Source: Chloroflexota bacterium (lineage in GTDB: Bacteria > Chloroflexota > Limnocylindria > Limnocylindrales > CSP1-4). From it: 19,712 nucleotides of DNA. Made by a program: the position numbers and the translations under genes. The notes beneath the pieces are model-generated. The model ran no database searches. It was not told the DNA's origin and saw nothing but the letters and a program-made list of their open reading frames with translations. Positions 1-7,176 of the stretch are shown piece after piece (the first letter of the stretch is position 1; each line of letters starts with the position of its first letter). The stretch spans positions 1-19,712 of the forward strand of contig JAJYMP010000417.1 of assembly GCA_021786915.1 (NCBI GenBank), given 5' to 3'.

Positions 1-53
1 CGTGCAACACCCCAAGTTGACCGCCTTCGTGAGATCAGCAGGGCGCGCAGAAC

Positions 54-76
54 CGCCCGATCAGGCTCCTCGGGCG
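54..76 (-). terminator. Possible hairpin terminator after the BFN gene
   Basis: A 7-bp perfect stem (CGCCCGA at 54-60 paired with TCGGGCG at 70-76) with a 9-nt loop lies 14 bases past the stop codon of the BFN gene on the minus strand. There is no clear T-tract after it, so an intrinsic terminator is only weakly supported. The rest of 1-89 holds no gene I can recognise. Confidence 0.3.
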
Positions 77-89
77 CTGGAAGTTCGGA

Positions 90-713
90 CTAGGAGCCGC
101 CGCCCTTGCCGCTCGAGCCGCCGCCCTTGTCCTCCGGGTCGAGCGAGTTGATGAAGTCGCGGAAGATCGCGAGCGACGCCGCGTCCACCGCGCCCCCGAC
201 GCTCTCCCGGGGCACCGGCCGGCCCTCCTCCCGGGTCGCGGCGCCCCGCAGCTCGCGGCCGGCACTGTCCTCGTCGGCCTCGTCCGCCTCGAGGTCGATG
301 AGCTTGGCGGCGCTATCGAGCACGGCGGGCGACGCGAAGATCGGCACCTCGAGGCGCACCGCGAGCGCGATCGCGTCGGACGGGCGGGCGTCCACGTCGT
401 GGCGAGCGCCCGCGGTGGCGATCTCCAGCCGGGCATGGAACGTCTCGTCGGCGAGCGACACGATGACGATGCGCTCGACGCGCCCGCCGAGCTCGGTGAT
501 CACCGACCCGAGGAGGTCGTGGGTGAGGGGCCTTTCCGGCGTCACCCCCTGGAGCCGCATCGCGATCGCGCTCGCCTCCCACGGCCCGATCCAGATCGGC
601 AGGATCCGGCCGTAGCCGACCTCTTTGAGCAGCAGCACGTGGCGGCCTGTCGACATCTGGACCCGCACGCTCTCGACGATCATCTCGAGCGCGTCGTCGC
701 GGTTCTCGGCCAT
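90..713 (-). CDS. Bifunctional nuclease (BFN/DUF151) domain protein
   Basis: 207 aa. The DUF151/BFN fold is recognisable from the N-terminal strand region, the LPIWIGPWEASAIAM segment (residues about 38-52) and the DARPSDAIALAVRLEVPIFAS segment (about 108-128). Family members include plant and bacterial proteins with reported RNase/DNase activity, but in most bacteria the role is unknown. The ATG at 713 was chosen because it lies just after the stop of the rhomboid gene (8-base gap) and a GGTGGG stretch sits upstream; the frame is open further upstream to 806, inside the rhomboid gene. The C-terminus (about 140-207) is acidic, then glycine/serine rich and probably disordered. Placement behind the rhomboid gene suggests co-transcription. 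Family assignment is firm; the nuclease function is inferred from the family. Confidence 0.85.
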   Translation of the reverse strand: MAENRDDALEMIVESVRVQMSTGRHVLLLKEVGYGRILPIWIGPWEASAIAMRLQGVTPERPLTHDLLGSVITELGGRVERIVIVSLADETFHARLEIATAGARHDVDARPSDAIALAVRLEVPIFASPAVLDSAAKLIDLEADEADEDSAGRELRGAATREEGRPVPRESVGGAVDAASLAIFRDFINSLDPEDKGGGSSGKGGGS

Positions 714-720
714 GGGCCGA

Positions 721-1413
721 TTATCCCACCGATCGGCGGAGGCGAAGCGGCAGGGCCAGGAGCGCTCCGGTGACGAAGCCCGCGATGTGGGCGTACACGG
801 CGACACCGCCGGTGAGCTCCGCGGCGCCCAGCGCGGCGACGCCGTCGATCACCTGGAGCAGGAACCAGTACCCGAGCAGGATCGCCGCCGGGACCGCGAC
901 CAGCTGGTAGAAGAACCCCAGGAACACGAGGGACTGGATCCGCGCCCGCGGGTAGAGCACCAGGTACGCGCCGAGCACCGCCGAGATCGCCCCGGAGGCG
1001 CCGATCATGGGCAGCTCCGACGCCGGGGTCTCCAGGGCCTGCCCGGCCGCCGCGGCGGCGCCGCCGACGAGGTAGAAGGCGAGGAACGCGACGTGGCCGA
1101 ACCGGTCCTCCACGCGGCCGCCGAAGATCCACAGGAACAGCATGTTGCCCAGGACGTGGGCCCAGCCGCCGTGGAGGAACATGCTGGTGAACACGGCGAG
1201 CACGGGCTGGGAGAGCAGGCGGCCCGCCCTGGCCTCGCCGACCACCGCCTTGGGGACCAGGCCCCAGTTCTTGGCGAGGTCCTCCAGCGCGCTGTCACCG
1301 CCGGCGGTCACCAGCCACAGCTCCCAGGCGAACACCAGGAAGCATGCGCCGACCAGCGCCAGCGTGACGAGTGCCTGGCGACGCCGCGGGTTGGCGTCGC
1401 GGAGGGGGATCAC
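721..1413 (-). CDS. Rhomboid family intramembrane serine protease
   Basis: 230 aa, starting with GTG at 1413. All rhomboid hallmarks are visible: HGGWAHVLGN (His81 and Asn90, the HxxxxxxxxN oxyanion motif of the second helix), GASGA with the predicted nucleophile Ser140, and AHIAGFVTG with the predicted general base His209. Six or more hydrophobic segments fit an integral membrane protease that cuts transmembrane substrates within the bilayer. The long loop before the HGGWAH helix is the usual L1 element. Both dyad residues are present, so it is expected to be active; the substrate is unknown. It lies 15 bases after the large PPM-like gene and just ahead of the BFN gene, so the three may be one transcript. 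Confidence 0.92.
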   Translation of the reverse strand: MIPLRDANPRRRQALVTLALVGACFLVFAWELWLVTAGGDSALEDLAKNWGLVPKAVVGEARAGRLLSQPVLAVFTSMFLHGGWAHVLGNMLFLWIFGGRVEDRFGHVAFLAFYLVGGAAAAAGQALETPASELPMIGASGAISAVLGAYLVLYPRARIQSLVFLGFFYQLVAVPAAILLGYWFLLQVIDGVAALGAAELTGGVAVYAHIAGFVTGALLALPLRLRRSVG

Positions 1414-1428
1414 GGTCCGGGTCGGGGA

Positions 1429-3756
1429 TCAGGACGGCTTCGGTGACGGACGCGGCGTCTTGGTCGGCCTCGTCGTCTTGGTCGGCTTCGTGGACGGCGA
1501 CGCCGAGGGCGAGGGAGAGGGGGATGCGGATGGTGCCGGCTGCGCCTCGGTGAGCGGCGCCGTGTACAGGCTGTTGCTCGACACCCACCACATCGTGGGA
1601 GGCACGTCGGGTCCGGGCGCGGGAAGGACGTCGAACCCCTGGAAGTCCGTCCAGGCCACGCCGCCCGGGACCGGCACGTACTGCGCCACGTACTTGCCGC
1701 CGTTCTTGGCGAACGCGACCACGCGGTCGTTCGTGGTGTCCCAGACGTAGAGGGTGCCCGTGCCCTTGGAGTAGGAGCCGTCGGGCAGGTTCGGCGACAC
1801 CACCTGGGTGTAGTTCGCGGTGGGCCGGAGAGTGGTGTCGGGCAGGCTCGCGGGCTTCCATCCGCTGGTCGGGATCAGGCGCTCGAGCGCCCCGTTCTCG
1901 GTGGCGTAGATGTCGCCGTCGATCAGCAGCGAGGTGATGCCGCTGACGTCCCTGGAAGCCGGCAGGCGCGCGACCGGGTCCGTCGTGTACCCGGAGCCGT
2001 CGCTGTTGGGCGCCAGCTTCATGATGTTCTGCTGGGACGGCTCGACGATGTACAGCAGGTAGAACGCCTGCGAGAAGTTGGACACGAAGGTGCCGATCAC
2101 CTTGACGTCGCTGCCCCAGGTCGTCGAGCCCGTGATGTTGACCTTGACGAGCGTGCCCTTGCCGGCCGTGCCGATGGGCCGCCAGCGCCAGAGGATGTTG
2201 CGCGCGTCCAGGATCAGGATGTCGTGGCCGCCCACGGTCAGGAACTTCGGGTCGCCGAGCTTGCCCGACGGCGTCGACTGGCCGGACTTGTAGACGGCGG
2301 TGGCGGCCTTCTTGGCGAGGTCGATCCGCCACACCGTCCCGGTTCCCGTGTCGAGCACGTAGGGGGCCCCGTCGTTGCCGTGGACCACCGTCGTGAGGTG
2401 GACGGCTCCGGCGCTGGCGGGAAACGTGAACGACGCCGTGGACGCGACGTGGACCACGTCGTAGAGGGTGTCGAGCCCGGCGTTGATCTCGGCGCGGAGG
2501 GGCGCGGTCAGGCTGGCCGGGTAGCCCGCCTGCTCGGCCTTGGTGAGCTCGTCGTTCGCGGTCTGGAGCAGCTGGAGCGCTTGGGTCGGGTCGTTCTTGA
2601 TGAGGTCCTGCCCGGAGCCGTTGAGCTTGCCCAGGGCCTGGGTGGCGGCGTCGAAGGCCTGTTGCGCGGCCGCGGCCGACGGGATCGTCTGTCCCGGCTT
2701 GGGCTTGGCGTCGCCGAGGAAGTACATCGTGCCGATCAGCATGGCGGCCACGCCGACGATCGCGAGGAAGGCGACGGCTGCGCGCTGCTGGGTCCTGAGC
2801 CGCGCGGACGTGGCACTGACCCTGCGCGACTGCGGCGTGCGCTTCGGGAGGGCGTCCTGGATCCGCCAGACGAACCGCTGGAACCCGTTGCCGGCAGCGG
2901 TTCGCGCCCTCGCAGCCCCGTCGCCCACGGCCGCCGCGCCGGCGGCCACCGAGTCTGCGATCGGGATCGGGCCCTTGTCCGGCGTCCCCGCGAGCGGCTC
3001 GGCAGGGTGCACCGGGACCAGCGTCTTCTGCTTGAACGTCGCGCCCACCTCGGTGGCCTCGAAGGCGATGGCGCCGTCGCTGCCCCGCCCGTCAGCGGCC
3101 ACGAACCGGGCGTGGACGTGCTCGACCGCCGACTGCGGATGGAGCGTGACCAGCGCGTCCTTGAGCGTGTCGGTCCCCACGCGGGCCACGAGGTTGGCGG
3201 AGATGAGGCACAGGGCGTCGCCCACCGCGAGCTCCCCGCGCCACACCTCGGGGACCAGCTCCGCGGCGGGCAGCCCGCGCTCGGCGTTGGGGTCGGGGAG
3301 CGTGGACAGGCGCGCCTGGCGGATGAGGTAGGCCTCGGCCGGCCCGACCGTGGCGACGTACATTTCGCGGCCGCGGACCACGGCCACCGCCACGCCCACG
3401 GGCCCGTTGCCGTCCGCCGAGCTGCCGAGGCCGAGTCGGTCGCGCTGGTGGGTGAGCTTCTTGTTGGCCGATCCCAGGACCTTGACCAGGCACTGGCGGA
3501 TGCCGGCCGACTCGTCGTAGTAGTACTCGTCGCGGACCGCCTCGGCCACCAGGCGGGTGGCCTCGCGCGCCTTGGCGCCCGGCACCCGCGACGTGACCAG
3601 CAGGTACAGGTTGCCCTTGGTCCGGGCCACGGACCCGACGGAGGGCTCGACGACCACAACGGTGTCCGGCGAGTCCTGCAGCCGGTCCTGGTCCGTGACG
3701 GCGCCGAGCTTCAGTTGGAGACGGACGGCCAAGTGGCGAGCCTCACTGGTGATCAC
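1429..3756 (-). CDS. Membrane protein: degenerate PPM/PP2C-like domain, one TM helix, extracytoplasmic propeller-like domain
   Basis: 775 aa from a GTG at 3756 with no clear ribosome site. Residues about 10-235 look like a PPM/PP2C phosphatase: VGVAVAVVRGREMYVATVG followed by PAEAYLIRQARLSTL matches the usual strand and GDSRAYLIRDGRL region, and GDALCLISANLVARVG matches the usual GDxLLLCSDGL. The metal-binding Asp/Gly residues of these motifs (GDSR to GPAE, SDGL to SANL) are replaced, and no DGxGG motif is seen, so it is probably a pseudophosphatase. A single TM helix spans about 326-348. Outside follow an Ala/Gln-rich helical stretch (360-435), a region of repeated short strand motifs such as GAPYVLDTGTGTVWRIDL (440-720, propeller-like), and a Ser/Pro/Thr/Lys tail (735-775). 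The architecture suggests an envelope sensor or scaffold; function unknown. The propeller call is by eye. Confidence 0.75.
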   Translation of the reverse strand: MITSEARHLAVRLQLKLGAVTDQDRLQDSPDTVVVVEPSVGSVARTKGNLYLLVTSRVPGAKAREATRLVAEAVRDEYYYDESAGIRQCLVKVLGSANKKLTHQRDRLGLGSSADGNGPVGVAVAVVRGREMYVATVGPAEAYLIRQARLSTLPDPNAERGLPAAELVPEVWRGELAVGDALCLISANLVARVGTDTLKDALVTLHPQSAVEHVHARFVAADGRGSDGAIAFEATEVGATFKQKTLVPVHPAEPLAGTPDKGPIPIADSVAAGAAAVGDGAARARTAAGNGFQRFVWRIQDALPKRTPQSRRVSATSARLRTQQRAAVAFLAIVGVAAMLIGTMYFLGDAKPKPGQTIPSAAAAQQAFDAATQALGKLNGSGQDLIKNDPTQALQLLQTANDELTKAEQAGYPASLTAPLRAEINAGLDTLYDVVHVASTASFTFPASAGAVHLTTVVHGNDGAPYVLDTGTGTVWRIDLAKKAATAVYKSGQSTPSGKLGDPKFLTVGGHDILILDARNILWRWRPIGTAGKGTLVKVNITGSTTWGSDVKVIGTFVSNFSQAFYLLYIVEPSQQNIMKLAPNSDGSGYTTDPVARLPASRDVSGITSLLIDGDIYATENGALERLIPTSGWKPASLPDTTLRPTANYTQVVSPNLPDGSYSKGTGTLYVWDTTNDRVVAFAKNGGKYVAQYVPVPGGVAWTDFQGFDVLPAPGPDVPPTMWWVSSNSLYTAPLTEAQPAPSASPSPSPSASPSTKPTKTTRPTKTPRPSPKPS

Positions 3757-3837
3757 GGACCACGGTATGAGCAGCGACGCGCGTCGGGGAGGCAGGGTGA
3801 CGCGGAAGGCCCCCCGGACCCGCGGAATGGTGCCGGA

Positions 3838-4236
3838 TTATACGCGCAGCGGGCCTGATCTCCGTCCTCCTGACGACCCGCCGGTGAGGCGCAGGAACCT
3901 CGCTGCCGTTCCGCCGGGGGCCGCGGCGAACGCGCCGAGCAGTTCCATGGCGCGCATCCGGAGCTCCGCGGCGACGATGGGCTCGTCCGCCTCGACCACC
4001 ACGGTGTCAGGCTCGAGGGCCACGAGCCGGCACGCCCCGACGGCCGGGGGGACGCGCTCCGCGACCAGCGCATCCCAGGTCGCGATGGCTCGGGCGAGGC
4101 GAAGCTGGTCCTCCAGGCCAAACCGTCGGGCGGTCGCCGGGAGCAGGTCCCCGATCCGGTCGGGGCGTCTGCGGCGGGCGCGGACGTCCTCGTCGCCGCC
4201 GCTCACCGGGCTTGCCCATGCGCTGTCCGCCGCCAC
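3838..4236 (-). CDS. dciA: DciA-like DUF721 protein (predicted replicative helicase loader/operator)
   Basis: 132 aa from a GTG at 4236, the only ATG/GTG/TTG in frame before an upstream stop. The DUF721 core is visible from residue about 25 to 105: RIGDLLPATARRFGLEDQ, then RAIATWDALVAERV and ACRLVALEPDTVVVEADEPIVAAELRMRAMELL, matching the family's W-x-x-(I/V)(V/A) helix and the KH-like strand pair that ends in a helix. DciA interacts with the DnaB helicase and supports loading in bacteria lacking DnaC/DnaI. It sits after recF, as in many actinobacteria. The gap 4237-4348 to recF holds no supported gene. The basic Arg-rich patch at 20-26 may contact nucleic acid. Confidence 0.8.
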   Translation of the reverse strand: MAADSAWASPVSGGDEDVRARRRRPDRIGDLLPATARRFGLEDQLRLARAIATWDALVAERVPPAVGACRLVALEPDTVVVEADEPIVAAELRMRAMELLGAFAAAPGGTAARFLRLTGGSSGGRRSGPLRV

Positions 4237-4348
4237 CCGTCCGGGGTCAGGCGGCGCGCCTGCCGACTCCCAGCCGTCGTCCGGCGATCAGGGGACGCCC
4301 ACGTCCGCGGCCACGCCGTCGCCATGCCGCGGACTGCTCGCTCCTGAC

Positions 4349-5548
4349 TCATCCCCCGCGCTCCAGCACCGCAGTCCCGTCAGGGCCCGTCCTGACGGCC
4401 CAGGCAGTCCCGATCGACCGCAGCGCGGGGTCGATGTCCTCGAGCGTCGTCGTCGTCACGAACGCCTGGGGGAGGGCGGCGATCCGGCGGACCAGGTGCG
4501 CCCGGCGGTCGGGGTCGAGCTCGCTGAACACGTCGTCGAGCAGGAGCAGCGGCGGTTGGCCGTCGTGCGCCGTCAGCAGGTCGAGCTCGGCCAGCTTGAA
4601 CGCGAGGATCGCGGTGCGCTGCTGGCCCCGCGACGCGAAGGACGCGAGCGCCCGGCCACCCATCTCGAACACGAGGTCGTCGCGGTGCGGACCGATCAGC
4701 GTCGTGCCGTTCCAGACCTCCTTCTCGGCCGTCTCGGCCAGGCGTCGGGCGAGCGCGTCCCGCACGGTCTCCCCCGGCTCCTGCGGGGCGTTGGTGGCGT
4801 AGGTGACCTCCAGGCAGCCGGTGCCCGCCTCGCCCGGCGCGATCTCCGCGTGGGCGGCCGCAAGCGGCTCGGCCAGGGCGAGGAGCAGCCGGTGGCGCTC
4901 GGCCCGGACAGCGGCGCCCGCCTCAAGCAGCTGCCCGTCCCAGAACCTGAGCTCGGCGCGCGTCGCCTGCTCCTCGCGGATGAGGCGCAGCAGCCCGTTG
5001 CGCTGCTGGAGGGCCCGGCCGTAGGTCGCCAGGTCGCGCCCGTAGGCCGGCGAGCGCTGTCCGGCCAAGGCGTCGAGGGCATCGCGTCGGAGCGACGGCG
5101 GGCCCGACACCAGCAGCATGTCCTCGGGCGCGAACATGACCGTCCGGAGCGTCCCGGCGAGGGCCGCCGCCCGACGGGCCACTCCATTGACGCGGATCCG
5201 CTTCCGCGCGCCTCCGGAGGCCGTCCGCGCCAGCGCCACCTCGATGCTGTCGCGTTGCTCAGGCGGGCCGTCCGGAGGGCCAACCCGGGCTTCGATGCGC
5301 GCCAGTTCCTGGCCCCACCGGACGAGCTCCCCCTCGGCCCCCGTCCGGTGCGAGCGGCCCCAGGCAAGCAGCACGATCGCCTCGAGGAGGCTCGTCTTGC
5401 CCGCCGCGTTGGGGCCGTGGACCAACTGCGGCCCGGACTCGAACAGGGCGTCGAGTGCCGCGTACCCGCGCAGGTCGCGGATCGAGATCCCGCGCAGGAT
5501 CGGCGCCGGGAGGGGCGCCCGGTCGACGCCCGGGTCCGCGTCCGTCAG
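4349..5548 (-). CDS. recF: RecF, DNA repair and replication-gap ATPase (non-canonical start likely)
   Basis: RecF is an ABC-type ATPase that binds gapped duplex DNA and with RecO/RecR promotes RecA loading. Counting from the CTG at 5548 (399 aa): the first RecF strand ISIRDLRGY lies near 21-29, Walker A GPNAAGKTS at 45-53, the RecF segment MFAPEDMLLVSGPPSLRR near 138-155, the ABC signature SRGQQR near 306-311, and Walker B LLLLDDVFSELD near 334-345. The first canonical start codon in frame is a TTG at 5425, directly before Walker A, which would delete the conserved N-terminal strand. Upstream in frame I find only rare candidates: CTG at 5548 (overlapping the dnaN TGA as CTGA), CTG at 5497 and CTG at 5473. 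I chose 5548 because of the coupled 4-bp overlap; 5497 gives an N-terminus of more usual length. Gene identity is certain, the start is not. Confidence 0.9.
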   Translation of the reverse strand: MTDADPGVDRAPLPAPILRGISIRDLRGYAALDALFESGPQLVHGPNAAGKTSLLEAIVLLAWGRSHRTGAEGELVRWGQELARIEARVGPPDGPPEQRDSIEVALARTASGGARKRIRVNGVARRAAALAGTLRTVMFAPEDMLLVSGPPSLRRDALDALAGQRSPAYGRDLATYGRALQQRNGLLRLIREEQATRAELRFWDGQLLEAGAAVRAERHRLLLALAEPLAAAHAEIAPGEAGTGCLEVTYATNAPQEPGETVRDALARRLAETAEKEVWNGTTLIGPHRDDLVFEMGGRALASFASRGQQRTAILAFKLAELDLLTAHDGQPPLLLLDDVFSELDPDRRAHLVRRIAALPQAFVTTTTLEDIDPALRSIGTAWAVRTGPDGTAVLERGG

Positions 5549-6660
5549 GACGTCGTCCGCACGGGCATCACGACGTGGACGTAGGCCGCGTCGCCCACCG
5601 GCCGGAACACGCCCGGCGAGAGGGGCCCATTGAGCTCGAGGGCGAACCGGTCGGCCGCCACGTTGGTCAGCACGTCGTTGAGGTAGCGGGCGTTGAAGGC
5701 GATCGTCGTCTGGTCACCATCGATGGCCGCCTCGACATCGCCCGTGTAGTCGCCCACCTCGGCTGCTGCGGTGACGGTGATCCCGGCACCCTCGCCGCCC
5801 ACCTGGAGTTTGACGATGTTCGCCGACGAGCTCGCGATCAGCGCGGCGGGCCGAACGGCGCGGAGCAGCTCCTCGCGGTCGAACTCGGCGCGGGAGGCGT
5901 GGGTCGCGGGCAGGACCTGCTGGTAGTTGGGGAACTGGCCGTCGATGAGGCGCGACACGATGTCGATCCCCTCGAGGTGGAACAGCACCTGGTTGCGCGC
6001 CTGGGCGAGCACCAGCTCGACCGGGTCGTCCGTGTCGGCGAGGACGCGCTCGAGCTCGTGGAGCGAGCGGGCCGGGATGACCACGGAGACGGCCTCGACC
6101 GGGTCCAGGACATCGATGGTCCGCACGGCGATGCGGTAGTTGTCGGCGGCGGCGAGCGTGAGCCGGTCGCCCTCGAACTTGGCCAGGACGCCGGTCAGGA
6201 TCGGCCGCGCCTCGTCGCTCGCGGCGGCGAACGTCACCTCGGCCAGCGCGCCGCGGAGGACCTTCTGGCTGATCCGCGTCGTGGGGCGCTCGCCGGCGGT
6301 CTGGATCGTCGGGAACTCGTCCGCGTCGATCCCCTTGACGTGGGTCGCGAACCGCCCGCACCGGATGTGCAGCGTGTCGGTCCCCTGGAGTTCGAGGTCC
6401 ACCTTCTCGGATGACGGCAGGGCGCCCACGAGGTCCGTGAGGAGCCGGGCTGGGATGGTGGTCGCGCCCTCGGTGTCGATCCGGCCGGGGATCCAGCACG
6501 TGATGCCGATCTCGAGGTTCGTGGCGGTCAGCTTGAGGCCGGCATCCTCGGTCCGGAGCAGCACATTTGCCAGCACCGGGAGCGTGCTCCGGCTCGAGAC
6601 CGCCCGCGACACGACCGACAGGCCGCGCGCCAGGTTCTCCTGCATCACCGAGAGTTTCAC
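5545..6660 (-). CDS. dnaN: DNA polymerase III sliding clamp, beta subunit
   Basis: 371 aa, the usual length. It begins VKLSVMQENLARGLSVVSRA, and shows the three clamp repeats, including LPVLANVLLRTEDAGLKLTATNLEIGI-type and QFPNYQQVLP-type segments; the C-terminus HVVMPVR matches the canonical clamp end (usually MPMR). The homodimeric ring tethers the replicase and other clamp-binding proteins to DNA. The GTG at 6660 was chosen over the longer frame to 6732 because the protein then starts exactly where family members do and because GGAG lies about 10 bases upstream (in 6661-6675). Its stop overlaps a CTG in the recF frame. It is preceded by the oriC-candidate gap rather than directly by dnaA. 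Confidence 0.97.
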   Translation of the reverse strand: MKLSVMQENLARGLSVVSRAVSSRSTLPVLANVLLRTEDAGLKLTATNLEIGITCWIPGRIDTEGATTIPARLLTDLVGALPSSEKVDLELQGTDTLHIRCGRFATHVKGIDADEFPTIQTAGERPTTRISQKVLRGALAEVTFAAASDEARPILTGVLAKFEGDRLTLAAADNYRIAVRTIDVLDPVEAVSVVIPARSLHELERVLADTDDPVELVLAQARNQVLFHLEGIDIVSRLIDGQFPNYQQVLPATHASRAEFDREELLRAVRPAALIASSSANIVKLQVGGEGAGITVTAAAEVGDYTGDVEAAIDGDQTTIAFNARYLNDVLTNVAADRFALELNGPLSPGVFRPVGDAAYVHVVMPVRTTS

Positions 6661-6875
6661 GGGTTGTCTCCGCTGTGTGTCGGGGCCGGCGGCCGGCGTC
6701 GTCTGGGTGCACCCGGCTCCCGGTGGGCGCAAGGCAGTTCGCGAGCCGCGTTGATCCTCTGGGTAGAAGTGTGCCCTATCTTCTCATTCCGTCATCACCG
6801 TCATCATGCCGTGGACGGTGGGGATCGCGCCGCACCCGCGTGCGGCAGGGGGCTGTTGGCCGAGTCGCTGTCGGG

Positions 6876-6884
6876 TGTGGACCA
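6876..6884 (-). promoter_or_regulatory. DnaA-box-like 9-mer
   Basis: The minus strand reads TGGTCCACA, one mismatch from TTGTCCACA (two from the E. coli consensus TTATCCACA). It lies inside the candidate origin gap. Confidence 0.4.
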
Positions 6885-6919
6885 GCGTGCACCACTCGGG
6901 GATTGGCGGTGGATGCGAT

Positions 6920-6928
6920 GGTGGACAG
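6920..6928 (-). promoter_or_regulatory. DnaA-box-like 9-mer (weak)
   Basis: The minus strand reads CTGTCCACC, two mismatches from TTGTCCACA, 35 bases from the end of the neighbouring box and in the same orientation. Confidence 0.3.
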
Positions 6929-7029
6929 ACGACCATCCATCGCCGTGGCCGTCCACGTCGCCCTGCCCAGGGCCCAGCTGTCCCGGTGCGCGTCCCCGTC
7001 TCTTGGCGGGCCCGGCCACACCGCGAGGC

Positions 7030-7051
7030 GGTTGTCCACCGGTTGTCGACC
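7030..7051 (+). promoter_or_regulatory. Tandem pair of DnaA-box-like motifs
   Basis: Two adjacent 11-mers, GGTTGTCCACC (7030-7040) and GGTTGTCGACC (7041-7051), form a direct tandem repeat differing at one base. The embedded 9-mers are TTGTCCACC and TTGTCGACC, one and two mismatches from TTGTCCACA. Head-to-tail box pairs 11 bases apart are typical of cooperative DnaA filament sites. They face the two minus-oriented boxes to the left. Confidence 0.5.
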
Positions 7052-7074
7052 GGCGGCGGGCCCCGCTCGCCGCC

Positions 7075-7118
7075 GCGCCACTCGCCTGGCGTCGGCATGC
7101 TCGCCAGGCGAGTGGCGC
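7075..7118. repeat. Perfect 17-bp inverted repeat with 10-nt loop
   Basis: Bases 7075-7091 are the exact reverse complement of 7102-7118, with the spacer TCGGCATGCT. It lies about 60 bases beyond the GNAT stop (minus strand) and 24 bases from the tandem DnaA-box pair. It could end GNAT/dnaA transcription, but no T-tract follows on the minus strand, or it could be a cruciform or protein site of the origin. Confidence 0.7.
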
Positions 7119-7176
7119 CTCTGCGCCGGGGCGACGCGACGCGCACACCGGGCCGTCCCTGCGACCCCCCTGGGCG

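Larger units (their letters stand above)
6661..7176. other. Candidate replication origin (oriC) region, non-coding
   Basis: 516 bases between the GNAT stop and the dnaN start with no supportable gene; the long open frames here run across it on both strands and look like GC artefacts. It contains four 9-mers within one or two mismatches of TTGTCCACA, in two orientations (6876-6884 and 6920-6928 reading minus; 7032-7040 and 7043-7051 reading plus), a relatively AT-rich stretch at about 6751-6810 (near 50% G+C by count), and a perfect 17-bp inverted repeat at 7075-7118. DnaA boxes, an AT-rich unwinding region and position next to dnaN are standard oriC features. Presence of the motifs is observed; origin activity is inferred. 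The alternative location is the dnaA/rpmH gap, where I see no convincing boxes. Confidence 0.55.

Noticed and set aside
1..89. Possible tRNA or gene end at the left edge
   Set aside because: No cloverleaf or anticodon arm could be assembled, and the open frames here are antisense extensions of the BFN region.
714..806. Upstream extension of the BFN gene to 806
   Set aside because: It would overlap the rhomboid gene by 86 bases and adds residues unlike the family; the ATG at 713 fits the spacing.
2224..3858. Long plus-strand frame opposite the PPM-like gene
   Set aside because: No recognisable motif, biased composition, and it is antisense to a coherent multi-domain protein.
4203..4325. Short minus-strand ATG frame of 40 residues between recF and dciA
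   Set aside because: No ribosome site, Arg/Trp-rich odd composition, and it overlaps the dciA start in another frame.
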